DNA of 64,000 nucleotides from assembly GCF_050908995.1 (NCBI RefSeq), contig NC_135118.1, positions 17,431,501 through 17,495,500 of the forward strand. The letters are read 5' to 3'. The notes beneath the pieces were generated by a model that saw nothing but the letters and a program-made list of their open reading frames with translations, was not told the DNA's origin and did no database searches. This document shows positions 11,501 to 23,130 of this stretch, in pieces (position 1 is the stretch's first letter; each line of letters starts with the position of its first letter). Made by a program: the position numbers and the translations under genes. Source of the DNA: Andrena cerasifolii (Eukaryota > Arthropoda > Insecta > Hymenoptera > Andrenidae).

Positions 11501-12221
11501 AGGGGCCGTTCCGGTCTAAAAATGTAAAAAAAAAATCAATTTTTTTTTAAATGTTCAACCCTTTAAGCATAAGTGTTTAAAAGGATTCTTTGAAATTTGA
11601 AAAATTACTGAAGTTATAGGCATTTCAGTAACGGCGAATGCGTGGGAAAATCCGGCCACTCGGCGCCCACATAAAACTTTAAACGCATTTTTCTCGAAAC
11701 AGTAGTTTGCAAATCGGTGGTGCAAATATCTCGAAGAGTTATTATCCGACTCGATTAAAACTTTTTTTATTTTTAAAAATATACTTCCATGCAGCGGGGA
11801 AACCTCTATCATTGTAAAAACTTTGAAAATTTGTATTTTTTAAACGCGTTGGAAAGACGAATAATGTAGGGAAAAGTGACTTCAAATTTCAAGTGCCGTT
11901 ATTTTGTCAAAAAATGACATTTTTTTTGTCATTTTTAAAGCTATGTCCACTAGGGAATTTCGTGCTCCTTTATTAATCTGGCATTGTTTCTTATTTTAGA
12001 CCGTTTCATCGTTTTGCAAATATTTTTTTACTCCTCCACTTCAACGAATGCCCAGTGTCATTTGCAATGATTAATTACAGAACTAAAATATATTTCTATA
12101 GTTTAAGACAATCTTAATACAATTGCAAAAAGTCCCATCAAATTGTCTGTGGTAGTTTTTCTTTAATTAATTCCTAAAAATTGCCTATTTTGATGGGCTC
12201 TAGATCGGAACACCCCTTTAA
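11498..12221. mobile_element. TTAA-flanked MITE (short terminal repeats)
   Basis: The left end is TTAAGGGGCCGTTCCGGTCT. The right end inverted is TTAAAGGGGTGTTCCGATCT, with one extra base. Terminal identity stops after about 22 bp, so this copy is not a full palindrome. Its interior has AAACTTTAAACGCATTTTTC near 11674, shared with the copy at 2812. No coding frame of note is present. Confidence 0.7.
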
Positions 12222-15200
12222 CACTGAGTATTTTAAAAACAAGTAAATATGGTGCTCGATAAGCCTAGCGCCAGAGGAACCTCTGAATTATCTTCCCTCT
12301 TGCGATCTTCGTTATTTCTTAATTGGAGCTAGATGAAACGAAAACTAAAAAGAAATTTCTATTTGCTTCCAGTTTCTTACACTCCTAATTCCCTCTGTAG
12401 GATTACCCTTAAGTGGAGGTACCCTCTGAAGGAGAAATAAGGTAGTGATCAATCTAAAAGTTTGACAATTATAAGCACCGGTGAGAAGGAACCTTCAAAT
12501 TATTCTTCATCCGTCGCGATTTCCTGTGATCCACTTTATATCTTAATCAAGCTAGAAGGAGGGAGGGGTGCAAGTATGGCTGAGGGGAAAACGAAGCGAC
12601 AATCATCGAAACTGATAGGAGAGGACATCTTTACCAGCGTCTTCTTGAAACCCTCCCCTAAAGGATGTCCCATCAATCCCTCCCCTTTTGCTGGGAACTT
12701 CGGTTTCTCATTAGTTATAGTTCCTTGCCTGGTATTTATGGAAAGCCCCTCCACTTCCGACGCCGTCTCGGCGACGTTTGATTTATCACCGTGCAACGTG
12801 TTATTCGCGACTTCATCGGCGCAACGGCCGCGTCATCGGGCAAAGGCTTCCAGTAAACTTAGAAAGAAACATCGGATCCCCGCTCACGATTCCAATTTAT
12901 TTTACCGATAGAGACTTCGTTCCCGCCTGTCGGAGGGTATAAAATGGGGCTTCTTTCAGGCGAGCAACCGTAAATACCAGTTATGTACTCTCTTACAATG
13001 CGAATTTTCTTCTCGACAAGGGGCAAGGGGTGACGGGAGTGGCCGACGCCGTCTCAGTTGGGACTCCGATCGCTCGCGTAACGTTGCAAAAAATTATCTC
13101 GTCAATGTAAATCCCGAATAACAATAAAAGTATATTTGTTAAGCTCTTCAGGGTACCTCGACGTTACATAATTTACATAGCCACTCAACGGTATGAATAA
13201 GGGGATGTGCAACTGCGCGTGTTTCATAGAGGTTTTTTTTCTGACTAAGCTCTGCATGTTGCGTGCATTATTGTACTCTGTTCCTCATGATAAGTGGAAG
13301 AAGCTGTACGATAGCTCAAGTAACGCGTAATTAAAAAAGAAATATTTTCTAATGCCAGCTAAAAGAATTCTCATTTCCCTTCAAGAAATGCTTTCAGCCT
13401 CTCCTGTTTAATTTCATGATTTGGGAAACCGAATTTGCTGAGTTTAATGAAGTCCCTCGGTAATAGTAGTTTCGTTGATCGATGGAAATTTCGTTGTGCG
13501 CGAAAACGTGTCTGTAATACGTTCTGTAACAGATTCTTTGTCGAGCGAATTGCCTGAAAGTTCTACGAACGGCAAAATAGTTGTTGCTAGTTTAGAGTTA
13601 GCTACGTGTTGCGAATTCGTGCGGGAAGGGTGGGCGCGCACTAGGTAGGTACCTTATACATATGCAGTTTGATTAGATCCTCTCGAAAGACCAAGCCCAA
13701 TTCGAAGCATCGAATCCCGTCCCTCCGATTTGGTAAGAAGGATGGCCGCGGAGTTCTACGTTGTCTCTTGGGATATTTCCCAGGGATACTCGTGTACGAA
13801 TGCTCTCGCAGAATGCCCAGTAACGACTGCGCAAAAATAATAAATATTCACGACAGATATCTCCTTTTAATCCCGCGGTAACATCCAACCAAACTGAATG
13901 CTTTTCCTTGCTGTATATTCTAATAAGAAGGGCTTTTAATTAATATAAAAACTTAGGAAATAAACTCATGATCGAAGACAGAGGTATGGCAGGGGCATTG
14001 AATTAATTCGCCGATAATTAAATAAATAGTTCTACGAAAAAGGGGTTCAGCGATCAAAGTTTGAAGTTTAAACTATTGCCATTGTTCCGCGTTGCATAGA
14101 TTCGCAGATAAAAAATAGTCACGGGCTTTCATTAACCGTTAGGGGGGCTGATTTATTAGTAGGAATTCCTGGGGTCCTCACATCTGCGTTGCACACTTTA
14201 CTAGACAGTTTGACCGTTGCACGGGCCAATTTGTCACTCGGCATTCAAAGTGAGAAGGTCGCCGTAAATGCAAAGGAGGGCCAACGCTTCTGCCAGCCTC
14301 ATGGGCACCTCTGGAAGGGTCGCCGGTTAACGTGCAACGCAGATGTGGGTGCCTTACGCTTTCGCGCCGTTCTCCTCGGGCAGGTAAGAGGACTTTGCCG
14401 CCAAAATTCCGGCGGAAACGACTCCCGCCAAATCTCGCGACTTTCCCAGTAACGACGCTCCAAGGGCGCAGGGAATAGGTGGTGCGTTTGGTCCTAGGGA
14501 AATTACCGATTGGTTGACACCAACAAGGTCAGCCAATCGGGTGAATGCCGCCACCGCCGAACTCGCTTCAAGAAATCGAGTCTGGCAAGAATTCGATTCC
14601 AGTCAGTCTTCGAAACAGATCTCGACCGAAAGATCGTACAAAAAAACGATACGCGTTCGTACGTGACTCACAAGAACCATATTCACACCCACAATTCACT
14701 GTTTATCTTTTTGTCACAATCTTCTCAAATGTAGTTTATTTTTGTTGCTCCTTGTTGAAGAGCTGAGTGTTATTTTATTAGCCCTAATACGTTAACGCGT
14801 CTAGGGGCATCCACGTGATTCCGGTGTCAAGATATATCGGACGGAGCCTTACGACCTCCGTCGACTCGAAAACAAAACTCGGGTCGCATCGAATTATCGT
14901 GCGAACAGCCATATTTCACTTCGTTTACAACGCGTAGGTTTGCATGGTTTGGCGAGTCAAGGTAAATTTTTAGGTTCCCTACGCTGGAAATTTGGAAAAG
15001 GATCGAGCATGTTCGTTGCGCGCTGTCATGCAATCGAAATACGTCTAGATACCGCAACAACGACCCGCGAACTCGGAACGACACTTTGCTCAGGAAAGTT
15101 CCTAGCCCCCGTTGCATAAAATATTTCCGTGGCGAGACACGATCGGGAACAGGCGGTGCACTCTCGTCCATTCGATGTTCGAAGTGCATCAAGAAAGGCG

Positions 15201-16784
15201 AGGCCGACGGAATCCGCGGGTATAAATTCGCGACGTCTGTTGCGAACTGCGGAGACACGTGACGTGTACGTGGACAAAAGTTTGATATTGCTATATGAAT
15301 TTTGATAAAACGAAAGTTTCGCGGCTGACGCATCATGACGGATACGAGAGTTGGGCAAAGAACGACGCGGGAATATGGACTTCGTTGAGGGTAGCGGATT
15401 CATTGCTTTCCACGGGACTTCAAAGCAATTACTAAATTACCGTACTTCAAGTTGAAATTAAAAATACTTCGCCTTCTCAGATGAAGTAACTTTATGAAAA
15501 TCAAGTCGGGTTACGAAAGACGCGTAAAAAGTTGTTATAGAAAACACTTGTGGAAACTGATAATGAGAGTTGACTCGTGAGTTTGACTGATTATGAGAGG
15601 GGTTCATTGAGATAGACTGGAGTTAACTCGCAGTGAACTAAGATATTTACTTAGAATTTATGTGGATGTATACATAGGGGAAATGATTTTTCTCAATTTG
15701 TTTATACGTATCAGTTTGGCTCGAGTCTTTAAGCTACCCTTCTGAGACCTGTTGATCGGAATGCTACTGGAAGAGTCCTATTGGCTACATAAATATGGGC
15801 AGTCGGGTATTTCGTGACGAATGAAATGCTGCTTGCAAGGGAAAGTGTGAAAGATATGGCTGAAGATAAGCTTTCTCTGCAAATGTTTGGAAAATATTCA
15901 GAAGCAGTCATTATATTGGGTAGAATGATATTATGTATGAATACGAAAGAATACTAAAATTTGGGACAGTATTATGCTAGCGAAGTCACACGAAGCGATA
16001 CAGATCTTGAATTTGTTCTGCATTTCGCCCTTTCCTCGCGTGAGCCAAAGTCGTATGTTACGCTGCCTTTTCCTTCGCGTATGTATATTTGCAGAATGAT
16101 TAAAGTTTTTTTTTATCGAAACGGTTTAATTAATCATTATTATACAATTCCCTTCGGGGCAATTTAGAAGTCTACCAAGCTTAAAATAGCTTAATTTATT
16201 CTTGACTTTGAAAACGAAAAGTAGAATATGAGTCTTTTATTTTGTAACAAATAATTTCATGAAAGTAACTGGTAATGAGAGACCGTCCTAGTAAAAAAAA
16301 TAAACAAGTAAACTTTGTTAAAAACGATTTTAAAATTGGAAATTTCAAAACGTAATCGATAGCTCGTATTTGCGATTGGTGTTGAATTTTGGATGCCAGA
16401 TTTGATGATAATATTTGGAAAACAGATTTTATGAGATATCAATTTTGACATATCGGTGGCGTATCGATTTACGTTCATTTATAACGAGCTCCTGAAAGCT
16501 TTAAACGCTTGGATGCCTACATGTACATAGATGTGTATAGCGAATCCGAGTAGAACTATATCTAGCGGTGCCAAGTTTCGGCTACTCGAAACTAATCTAG
16601 TTATCTAAAACTGTACTGTAATCACTTGAAACTTATCGAGTAGAGTGTTTAAATGGACCTGTTTATGCAATTAGGCAGTTCTCGATGCGTATACCATATA
16701 TTCAAAAGATTCAGCAAAAAAGTAATTGTGTATTCTGAAAATTATTTATCATTTCTACGGGAAGATGTGTCAACTACTACCAGT
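12222..16784. other. Long stretch without a supported gene
   Basis: Overlapping frames of 80-170 codons occur on both strands at 12462-12911, 13444-13888, 14189-14554 and 14827-15403. I could not pair any of them with both an acceptor and a donor. The minus frame at about 12820-12536 has coding-like composition and a GTAAAG donor-like site near 12627, but no acceptor. A TATAAAAT box lies at 12938-12945 (plus), with an ATG at about 12983 opening a 16-codon frame. The rest is mixed AT-rich DNA. Confidence 0.4.
14506..14540. promoter_or_regulatory. Inverted CCAAT hairpin
   Basis: Arms CCGATTGGTTGAC (14506-14518) and GTCAGCCAATCGG (14528-14540) pair over 12 of 13 bases around a 9-base spacer. 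Each arm holds a CCAAT core, the NF-Y-type motif, in opposite orientation. The site sits in CpG-richer DNA. A promoter role is possible but untested. Confidence 0.35.
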
Positions 16785-16974
16785 GCACAGTGCCCCTATT
16801 ACTACCACTTCATTTATTTTACCCAATAAAAATGCAACGTATAAAGAACGGTGTACAATCATAATAATAAGAAGAACAGTCCAAATTTAATAATAAATTT
16901 CTTTTGTGCACTATTCGTTTTACGTCACTTTTTTATTAAATAAAATAAATAAAGTGGCAGTAATAGGGACAGTA
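16785..16974. mobile_element. Small MITE, about 190 bp
   Basis: The left arm reads CCCCTATTACTACCACTT, then CATTTATTTTA. The right arm inverted reads TCCCTATTACTGCCACTT, then TATTTATTTTA. This gives terminal inverted repeats of about 40 bp with a few differences and roughly 110 bp between them. The right end is followed by TA; the left flank is degraded, so the target duplication is uncertain. Confidence 0.6.
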
Positions 16975-19161
16975 GCAATAATTGGGATACCTACGCTATT
17001 TAAGATGTATTATAGTTTGTCTGTTATAACATTTATTATGGTCGCGTAATTCGTAAATCATCGTTGGACAGACATATTTGAAAATCTGAAGTCGAGGAGC
17101 GTTTAAAATAGATCATTTCCTACCAATTCCTGCTATTACGATGCGATAGCCGTTTGAAAACTCGATTTCGTCGGAGTTCCAGGAATCCTAGTATCTCGAA
17201 GATGTAGCTCCGTCCACGGAACTCATTAAAATTTCCCGGGCACATTGTCCACTTACCATAGGAATTGATAATTGGACACTTGCAGCTTTCCTCCCCATCA
17301 CGCTTTCTCACATCGAGCGTGTCGATTAATTTGCGCAGTGATTTATCCAATTCATGATTATTCAGTTGAAGGTATTAATAATCTCGACGATAAAAACGAC
17401 GATATTTCTGATTTATATGGTGTCATTAATTTCACTACCCTATTATCAGGAACTCATTCCGACGGTATTAATAATAATGTTAATATCTCTCCGCGACAAA
17501 ATCTTGTTAATATTTATAGGAAATAAGGCTTCATTTGGCAAAATCACGTAGAAAGTTATAAAGTGATATAGTTTCTGTTATACTGGCTTAGAATGTGTCT
17601 GACTATGGACGATTAGTTTCCCTATGCTTCCTAGCTCTACTTATTCCACGCAGCCCAGTAGTACAGATCAATCATTTCTGCGCCCCTACGCTACATCTAC
17701 TTGCTCCGAAAACTTCGATCAAAATTACTCATATTAAATAGAAGTATCTGTATTGCTACATAGTCGTCGCTAAATTCCATTCAAGCTTCTCAACCTATAT
17801 TATATTTCTGTCGAAATAGAATTCTAAAAAAGCAGGGAAAGCAAGCATTTCCATTTACTTCTCAATGGCACGATTCTCAGTTAATCCAAAGAGATATCCC
17901 TGTTATAATTTATCGCAAGTTTCAATCGAAGTATATGCACGAAAAATATTTGCTATCGTAATTTGAGACGCGAAGCTGCTGCATCCGTTGCTGAACTGCT
18001 TGATTTTATATGTACATATATATTATAGTTGTACATTTAATAAAAAGAAACAAGAAGGAGACCTATCTCATATCGCGTATCGATCGTTCTATTCAAAATT
18101 CCTGTTGGTAAAGAATTCGGAAAAAATGTATTTAAGGCATGAATGAATCCAATAATAGGACGGCGGCGCGTGAATCTGAATATGCAAATGAAGTATTCAT
18201 GAGGGTTTTGCTATGCAAATCAGCCGATAAAAATGCACTTATTATCCGATATGTAAACAGTATAACAGTTTATACAAAGTACTCGACGTACATGCACGTG
18301 CATTCATTAAAAGTTCAACGACGCTCGAACCTTGATGTTCACATTTTGTCCATCTGGATAACTACGATGCTAAGATATTAAAGTTTCTTTCGGTAAATTT
18401 TATTCGTCAGCTTCGAGCTCGGATGCCCGTGCAGTCTGTTCAGAGTACTGTAGAGATGGTTCGAGTTAATTAAAGTGACCTTAGGCAAACGGGATTAGTA
18501 TGGTTAATTGGAAAGCTTAGCGAAACTTAGGACAAACAGATTAAACTATCAATGTGTAGTTTGGAAGAGGAAGACTGCCACTCTCCGGCGAGCGTTATCT
18601 CAGATTAATTGAGGCAAACCGAGAGTAAATGAGTTTCTTCGTCGCGCAAGTTGTTCTTATTCCATTAAACGGGATAATAACTATTCGACGTCCACAAATT
18701 TTATGTTTTGTACCTCTCCTCTATTCAATGCAATTCAAAAGTTTCTGACACCAGCTACCCCGATTTATCATTCCCAAACACTTTGTCCCGGCGCCTGCAG
18801 TACTTCAGGTCATTTCAGATATTATAAAAGCAAGTTAAGAAACCCAATTACCAAACATACGCCCTGAGAAAATTTTACTTATAAATAATACTGATACACG
18901 ACGTAAAACTTAAATATCCCTGGAGCCGCTTACTATTTGGCCGAGACTCGCCAGAAATCGTCTCACCGCCGCTCGCACTTGAAATTTTCCACCCCTCAAT
19001 CCCAACGGACTCGTGTCGAAACATATTTGCCCGCCTGAGAAGCGAGAACCGTCCCCTTTTCAACAGCTCTCTCTGCTGGGGACTGGTTTCAAGCAGGAAT
19101 CTCAGCGGCACGCCGAGTGACACACGTCGCGAACGCGCGCGCGAGAAAGAGTTCTGCTCAC
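16975..19161. other. Probable intron or flank of the minus-strand gene; no further exon placed
   Basis: This stretch lies 3' of the donor at 19162 on the minus strand, so the next intron of that gene should begin here. A perfect minus donor (TATG|GTAAGT) at about 17254 follows an open frame, but no AG acceptor lies between the frame and its upstream stop. No downstream exon could be identified. Confidence 0.4.
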
Positions 19162-19409
19162 CCAGAAGTGGCCTGTATGTCGACTTCCGGCCAAGAGGGT
19201 CTCCTCCTGCAGAACATCAAAGGCGGTCTATCGCTGGAACCGGTGTTCCTTCGAAAAGAGCCGACCCTGCGCGGCGACGTGCTGCCCGACGTAGCTCCTG
19301 CCGCAGGGTGCACCGTCAGTCCCGGAGCGGAAGTGCACTCCAGAGTTCGTCTACGCGTCGACAGCGAGCGCGCATGGGAGGATGTGACCGTGCCCGGCGG
19401 TGGCACCAC
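19162..19409 (-). CDS. Coding exon 2 of an unidentified Ser/Thr/Arg-rich protein
   Basis: On the minus strand the acceptor TTTACTGTTTCCAG is directly followed by an open frame that starts VVPPPGTVTSS. The frame runs 82 codons plus two bases to the donor TTCTGG|GTGAGC. The phase 0 start matches exon 1 exactly. The peptide is basic and low in hydrophobic residues. It carries several Arg-X-X-Ser/Thr motifs of the kind used by basophilic kinases (RSLSTRRRT, RRVGSFRRNT, RRRPSWPE) and a distinctive PPLMFC segment near residue 63. It has no zinc-binding pattern, membrane segment or catalytic motif, so it is likely a disordered regulatory N-terminal region. The plus-strand frame over the same DNA (19117-19422) is taken as its shadow. 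The family is not recognised. Confidence 0.6.
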
Positions 19410-20083
19410 CTGGAAACAGTAAACAGGCGCGTCGAGATCGGGGCAATTATCCGCCACGCAAGTTCCATCCACAAGGGACTAACGCGGACCCTTGCTTTGA
19501 AGCTGAAGTCTCCCGCTAGATAGATTCTTTCCAGATGAGGCAGCCCCAGGCGGAAGTAAACACGGAGGAATGTTAGTGCGTGCAACGAATCACCAGGGCA
19601 GTCGATTCTCTGTGGATTTCTCTGTGTCATCCGCGGAAGGAGGTCGTGACAATCGTCGCGGGAGGATCTGTATTTTATTGGCTGTCGAGGAACTGTACTG
19701 TCTAAGGGCGGCTGGCAGTGATCGTGCCACTAACGTTTGGGAGAGTTCACGAGTGGTTGAGGGTTTGTTTTTTAATCCTTTAGGGAAGGTTTCGTTTTCC
19801 ACTGCTTTGAAGAAGCTGTAACTCTGGTCAGAAGATGTTCCTCTTTCGATTTATAAATGAAACTTTATAGACAAAAACAGCCGATCTTATCTAGTACGAG
19901 CAGACTGTAATTTAGCAGATTTTACAATAAAAAATAGATGACTGAGGATTCTCCTAAATTTAGGTGGCTAATGCTCCTCATCCAGAAATCAGAGCTTCAT
20001 CAGCAACCGTGTCATCGTGCCGCCACAATTAACAACAGAGTCTGAAACGTCTGCTTTGCATTCAGAAGAGGCTCGGGTCTCAC
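19410..20083 (-). other. Intron 1 of the minus-strand gene (674 nt)
   Basis: It begins GTGAGA immediately after the AAG that closes exon 1 and ends TTTCCAG. Both frames join at a codon boundary (phase 0). It contains only short frames on the minus strand. Confidence 0.55.
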
Positions 20084-20278
20084 CTTGGGGTAGCCATGGG
20101 GGGTCGATTGCTCCGTGGAGTTCGTGTTGGTCGTTCCGGTGACGCTTCCGGTGGAGCCGCTTCTTCCGGTGGTGCTGGCTGTCGAGTCCTCTCGACTGAA
20201 CGAGAACCTCTTCGGGCTGAGGCTGAGGCTCGCGACGCTGTCGCTCACGTACTGTTGCAGCGAATTGAAGAAGCTCAT
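20084..20278 (-). CDS. First coding exon (65 codons) of the same unidentified protein
   Basis: The ATG (20276-20278, minus) sits in GACAATGA, with A at -3. It opens a frame starting MSFFNSLQQYVSDSVASLSL. Exactly 65 codons later it meets CCCAAG|GTGAGA, a near-consensus donor, in phase 0. After an amphipathic start the peptide is rich in Ser, Thr and Gly with basic phospho-site-like pieces (SPKRFSFSRED), again suggesting a disordered N-terminus. Transcription runs toward lower coordinates into exon 2. The DNA is CpG-rich compared with its surroundings, as expected at a gene start. Overlapping plus frames (20096-20354) are shadows. I cannot name the gene, and the later exons that would reveal it are not found in the window. 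Confidence 0.6.
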
Positions 20279-20700
20279 TGTCGATGCGGTTTGTCAGCTG
20301 GTATGCAGTTGGTCTCCTCGACCTAAACGAAATGCCGATTCGCGAGAGCGATAGCAATTCTCATCGTTTTCCCTGCCGTCCGTCGCTGTCCCCCAGGAGC
20401 TTCGAGGCTTATGCTTCGCGCGAACTTTACACGCATCGATCCCGAAGCGACGCGGTGGATTGGCTCGATGATACGGGGAGGAAAGCACCTCGACCTCGAG
20501 AACTTTCACGGTTCTTTGCGTCACGGTATCGATTCTGCCCCAGAGCCATTTGCAATTTTGTTACTTTCTTCCTTCGCGATTGCTGCGGTCCTCCGTGCAA
20601 CTTAAGTCATCGTCTGTCGCCCGACGCTTTAAGCCGCCTGCTTCACCGAAGGGTGGGGCTCGTTCCCACGTTGTATCGCCATCATCTGTAAGGAAGAGAA
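20279..20700 (-). promoter_or_regulatory. Probable 5' UTR and promoter region of the minus-strand gene
   Basis: This GC- and CpG-rich stretch lies immediately upstream of the ATG at 20278. No TATA box or clear initiator was found, so a broad CpG-type promoter is the natural guess. Frames here are open on both strands, as expected of GC-rich non-coding DNA. Confidence 0.3.
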
Positions 20701-21079
20701 CTTTGTCAGCGAAAAATGAGGGAACATTCTAACTCATAATTTTAACGTTTCTTCTTTCTGTTATGAATGTGACCACTGAGGGTAGCAACGAGGAGGATTT
20801 ATGTTAAGTGGAGGTACAGTTTCTGTTTAGTGATATGATCATAACGATCTTCAAACGATGTTCCCCGTAACTTGGTAGTTCACAGATGAACAGAAATCTG
20901 TCTATATCGTTGGCAATAACTTTAGGGTGCAGAAGCAGATTTATAAAATCAGAGAACTCGGCAGAAATACTTTTCTGAAAGAATAAATCTTTGTCGAGTA
21001 GGTAATGAGCTTCAGTAAACACTTTCGATTCACAGGTGCATCAAGCTCGATAGTTTGCCAGATATAGGATCGGATGTTG
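20701..21079. other. Nothing recognised
   Basis: This is AT-rich flank between the putative promoter and the minisatellite. Confidence 0.4.
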
Positions 21080-21199
21080 ATGACTCTTGAATTCTGCAGG
21101 CCAATTTTGATGACCCCCGATTTTCGAGATTCGAGTTTAACGATCCCCAATTTACGTGACGCGAACTGGATGACCCCCGAGTTGTTAGATTTTAACGAT
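21080..21199. repeat. 30-bp minisatellite, four diverged copies
   Basis: The units start at 21080, 21110, 21140 and 21170. Each opens with (A)TGACCCCCGA or a variant and ends in a GA/TT-rich half. Because 30 is a multiple of three, both strands read as 10-residue peptide repeats (minus: SGVIK..., plus: MTPDF...). No flanking coding evidence supports translation. Confidence 0.8.
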
Positions 21200-22329
21200 A
21201 TTTGCATTGTAACCTTGCTGCCAATAACGCCCGAATCAAATTTAATTAATGACTCTGTGGACGTTGAAATCTGTGCCTGATGCGTTCGTATAAGTCGAAT
21301 GGCATGTAACACCTCATAAAGATTAGGTTTGAAGAATTTTGAATGTCGGAATTCAAAATTGGAGAATTATTAGTAGTATCGAGTCCCATAACGCGGAAGG
21401 TATTAGAGCTTAGATTTCACGAATCTGGAATGGGATCTCAAGCCTCAGTAATCATCGATGTATCAAACAGACTCAGTGACTATTAGTATTGGTGGTCGTA
21501 TGACCCGAGGGTGATCTGGGTTAGCTTCGAGGATCATCTGGATCAAGTTCCATTGCTCGAGGGTCACCAGGATCAAAGCTCACAAACGATCAAATTCTAG
21601 TCAGAGGTCACTCTATTCGAAATTCTTGATATCAAAAGATTGTACAAGATTCATCTAGCACATACTCGTGTCTTCCTTTACACGCTTCCCTTGATTAACC
21701 CCGTTGCTGCTAAATATTTCTCTAAGTTTTCCAACCTCCGGCTAAATACTTTCCTTGGAACTATCGATGAATTTTTAGCTATTCTTTTAAACTGACCACT
21801 TCATCCTCTATTAAATACTGTTTTGACTGTTCAGACGAGTATCGATTTCACGGAGCATGGTCTCACATAAGACAGCGTAGGTTTTAGGTTCACCAATTCC
21901 TATTCGTCAAACATTCCTGGCGTCACTCGCATGAATAACTCAGAAGACATCGAGATAGAGGAAAAGGACCAACTTCGTCGGGGACAGATCTAGAGGCTTC
22001 GCATCGAGTGGTCCGAGGTTGGTTAAAGGACGCTCTTGGTAGCTTCCATGAATGGCGGCTACCCATTACGTCGCAACCTTTAACCGAATTGACAGTAAAA
22101 CCCTCAAGGTATTTTCGCGTTTGGAAAGCTTGCGGATAGTCGGTTGGGTTGCAACATGGTTTCAGAGGTTTGGGAAAATGAAACTGCGAAAATGTTTGGA
22201 CAAACATTTCGGCACGATAAAGGCCGATCGGATGGGCATCGATCGAAATCAGCAGGGGAATTCATTACTCGCATTAACATTCTCAATGGCGTAGCTGTAC
22301 CTACCCTAAATGTGTGACGTAGCAATCGT
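21200..22329. other. No gene supported
   Basis: Frames of 70-95 codons occur on both strands over 21923-22325 and overlap one another. The block 21500-21600 repeats the words GGATCA and GGTCA without a fixed period. Confidence 0.4.
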
Positions 22330-22459
22330 TTTGAACGTGCTGCCCGCTACTATATTCTAGTCCACTTTCCTTAACTTTCTTACACTTCTTGTCTGCTTGT
22401 CCTAGATTCGTCTGTTCATCGTTTAACTTTAGGTTTACTATTATGTATAGGGCTAGGCT
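22330..22459 (+). mobile_element. LINE-like 3' region, left part, split by a MITE
   Basis: This block resembles 7670-7770 in its words and order (cttactt-rich, then TTTAACTTTAGGTTTACTAT). It is interrupted at TTAA by the element at 22460-23130 and appears to resume at 23131. Confidence 0.35.
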
Positions 22460-23130
22460 TTAAGGGGTCGAAAAATTAAGCTATACCTAGTTAAAGATTT
22501 TTTCTCAGTAAATACAACATATAGTGAAATAAATCTTTTTGGTATTTATTAAGCTACTCTTATGTTATACACAAAAAAATTAAAAAGAATTTTTTAAATT
22601 TGTTTTAAATGTTTTTTTTTATAGCGTCATTACGGCAGCTCAAAAAAGAGGTGTGTCCGCGGCGAAGGTGATGTCATTCAGGCTTATCTGAAATAAAAAA
22701 TTCGAAAGATTCTTAATCTGTATGAGTGCCGCAACCGCCCGTAGCACAATTAACAATTTTTGTTGAAAAATAACAAAATGACGCCGGTTTGAAAAAAAGT
22801 TTGACACAATATCATTTTTCGGTTATTTTTCGATAAAAATTGTTAATGGAAGTACGAGTGATAGCGACACTCGTACAGATTAAGAATCTATTCGAATTTT
22901 GTGTTTCGGGAAAGTCTGAGTGGGCAAACCACTTGCGGCACGGACATACCTCTTTTTTTCAGGTGCCATATTGACGCTATAAAAAAATATTTAAAACAAA
23001 TAAATTGTTTTTATTCTCATTTTTTATGTATAATACCTATAATAGTAGCTTAATAAATAGGAAATAGATTTATTTCATTATATGTTGTATTTACTAAGAA
23101 AAGAATCGAAAAAGTAGGAGACCCCCTTAA
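22460..23130. mobile_element. TTAA-flanked palindromic MITE, subfamily B (copy 2)
   Basis: The left end is TTAAGGGGTCGAAAAATTAA. The right end inverted is TTAAGGGGGTCTCCTACTTT. The interior matches the element at 6726 in the same order on both arms (AAATAAATC, TTTTTTATAGCGTCATTACG, then AGATTCTTAATCTGTATGAG). The left end lacks about 20 bp present in the sister copy, so it is a deletion derivative. Confidence 0.85.

Noticed and set aside
17120..17350. Minus frame LDKSLRKLIDTLDVRKRDG... ending at a perfect donor (TATG|GTAAGT)
   Set aside because: No AG acceptor or ATG exists between the frame and its upstream in-frame stop, so it cannot be an internal or first exon as read.
19117..19422. Plus-strand 101-codon frame over exon 2
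   Set aside because: The minus strand has both splice sites and phase agreement with exon 1, so the plus frame is its shadow.
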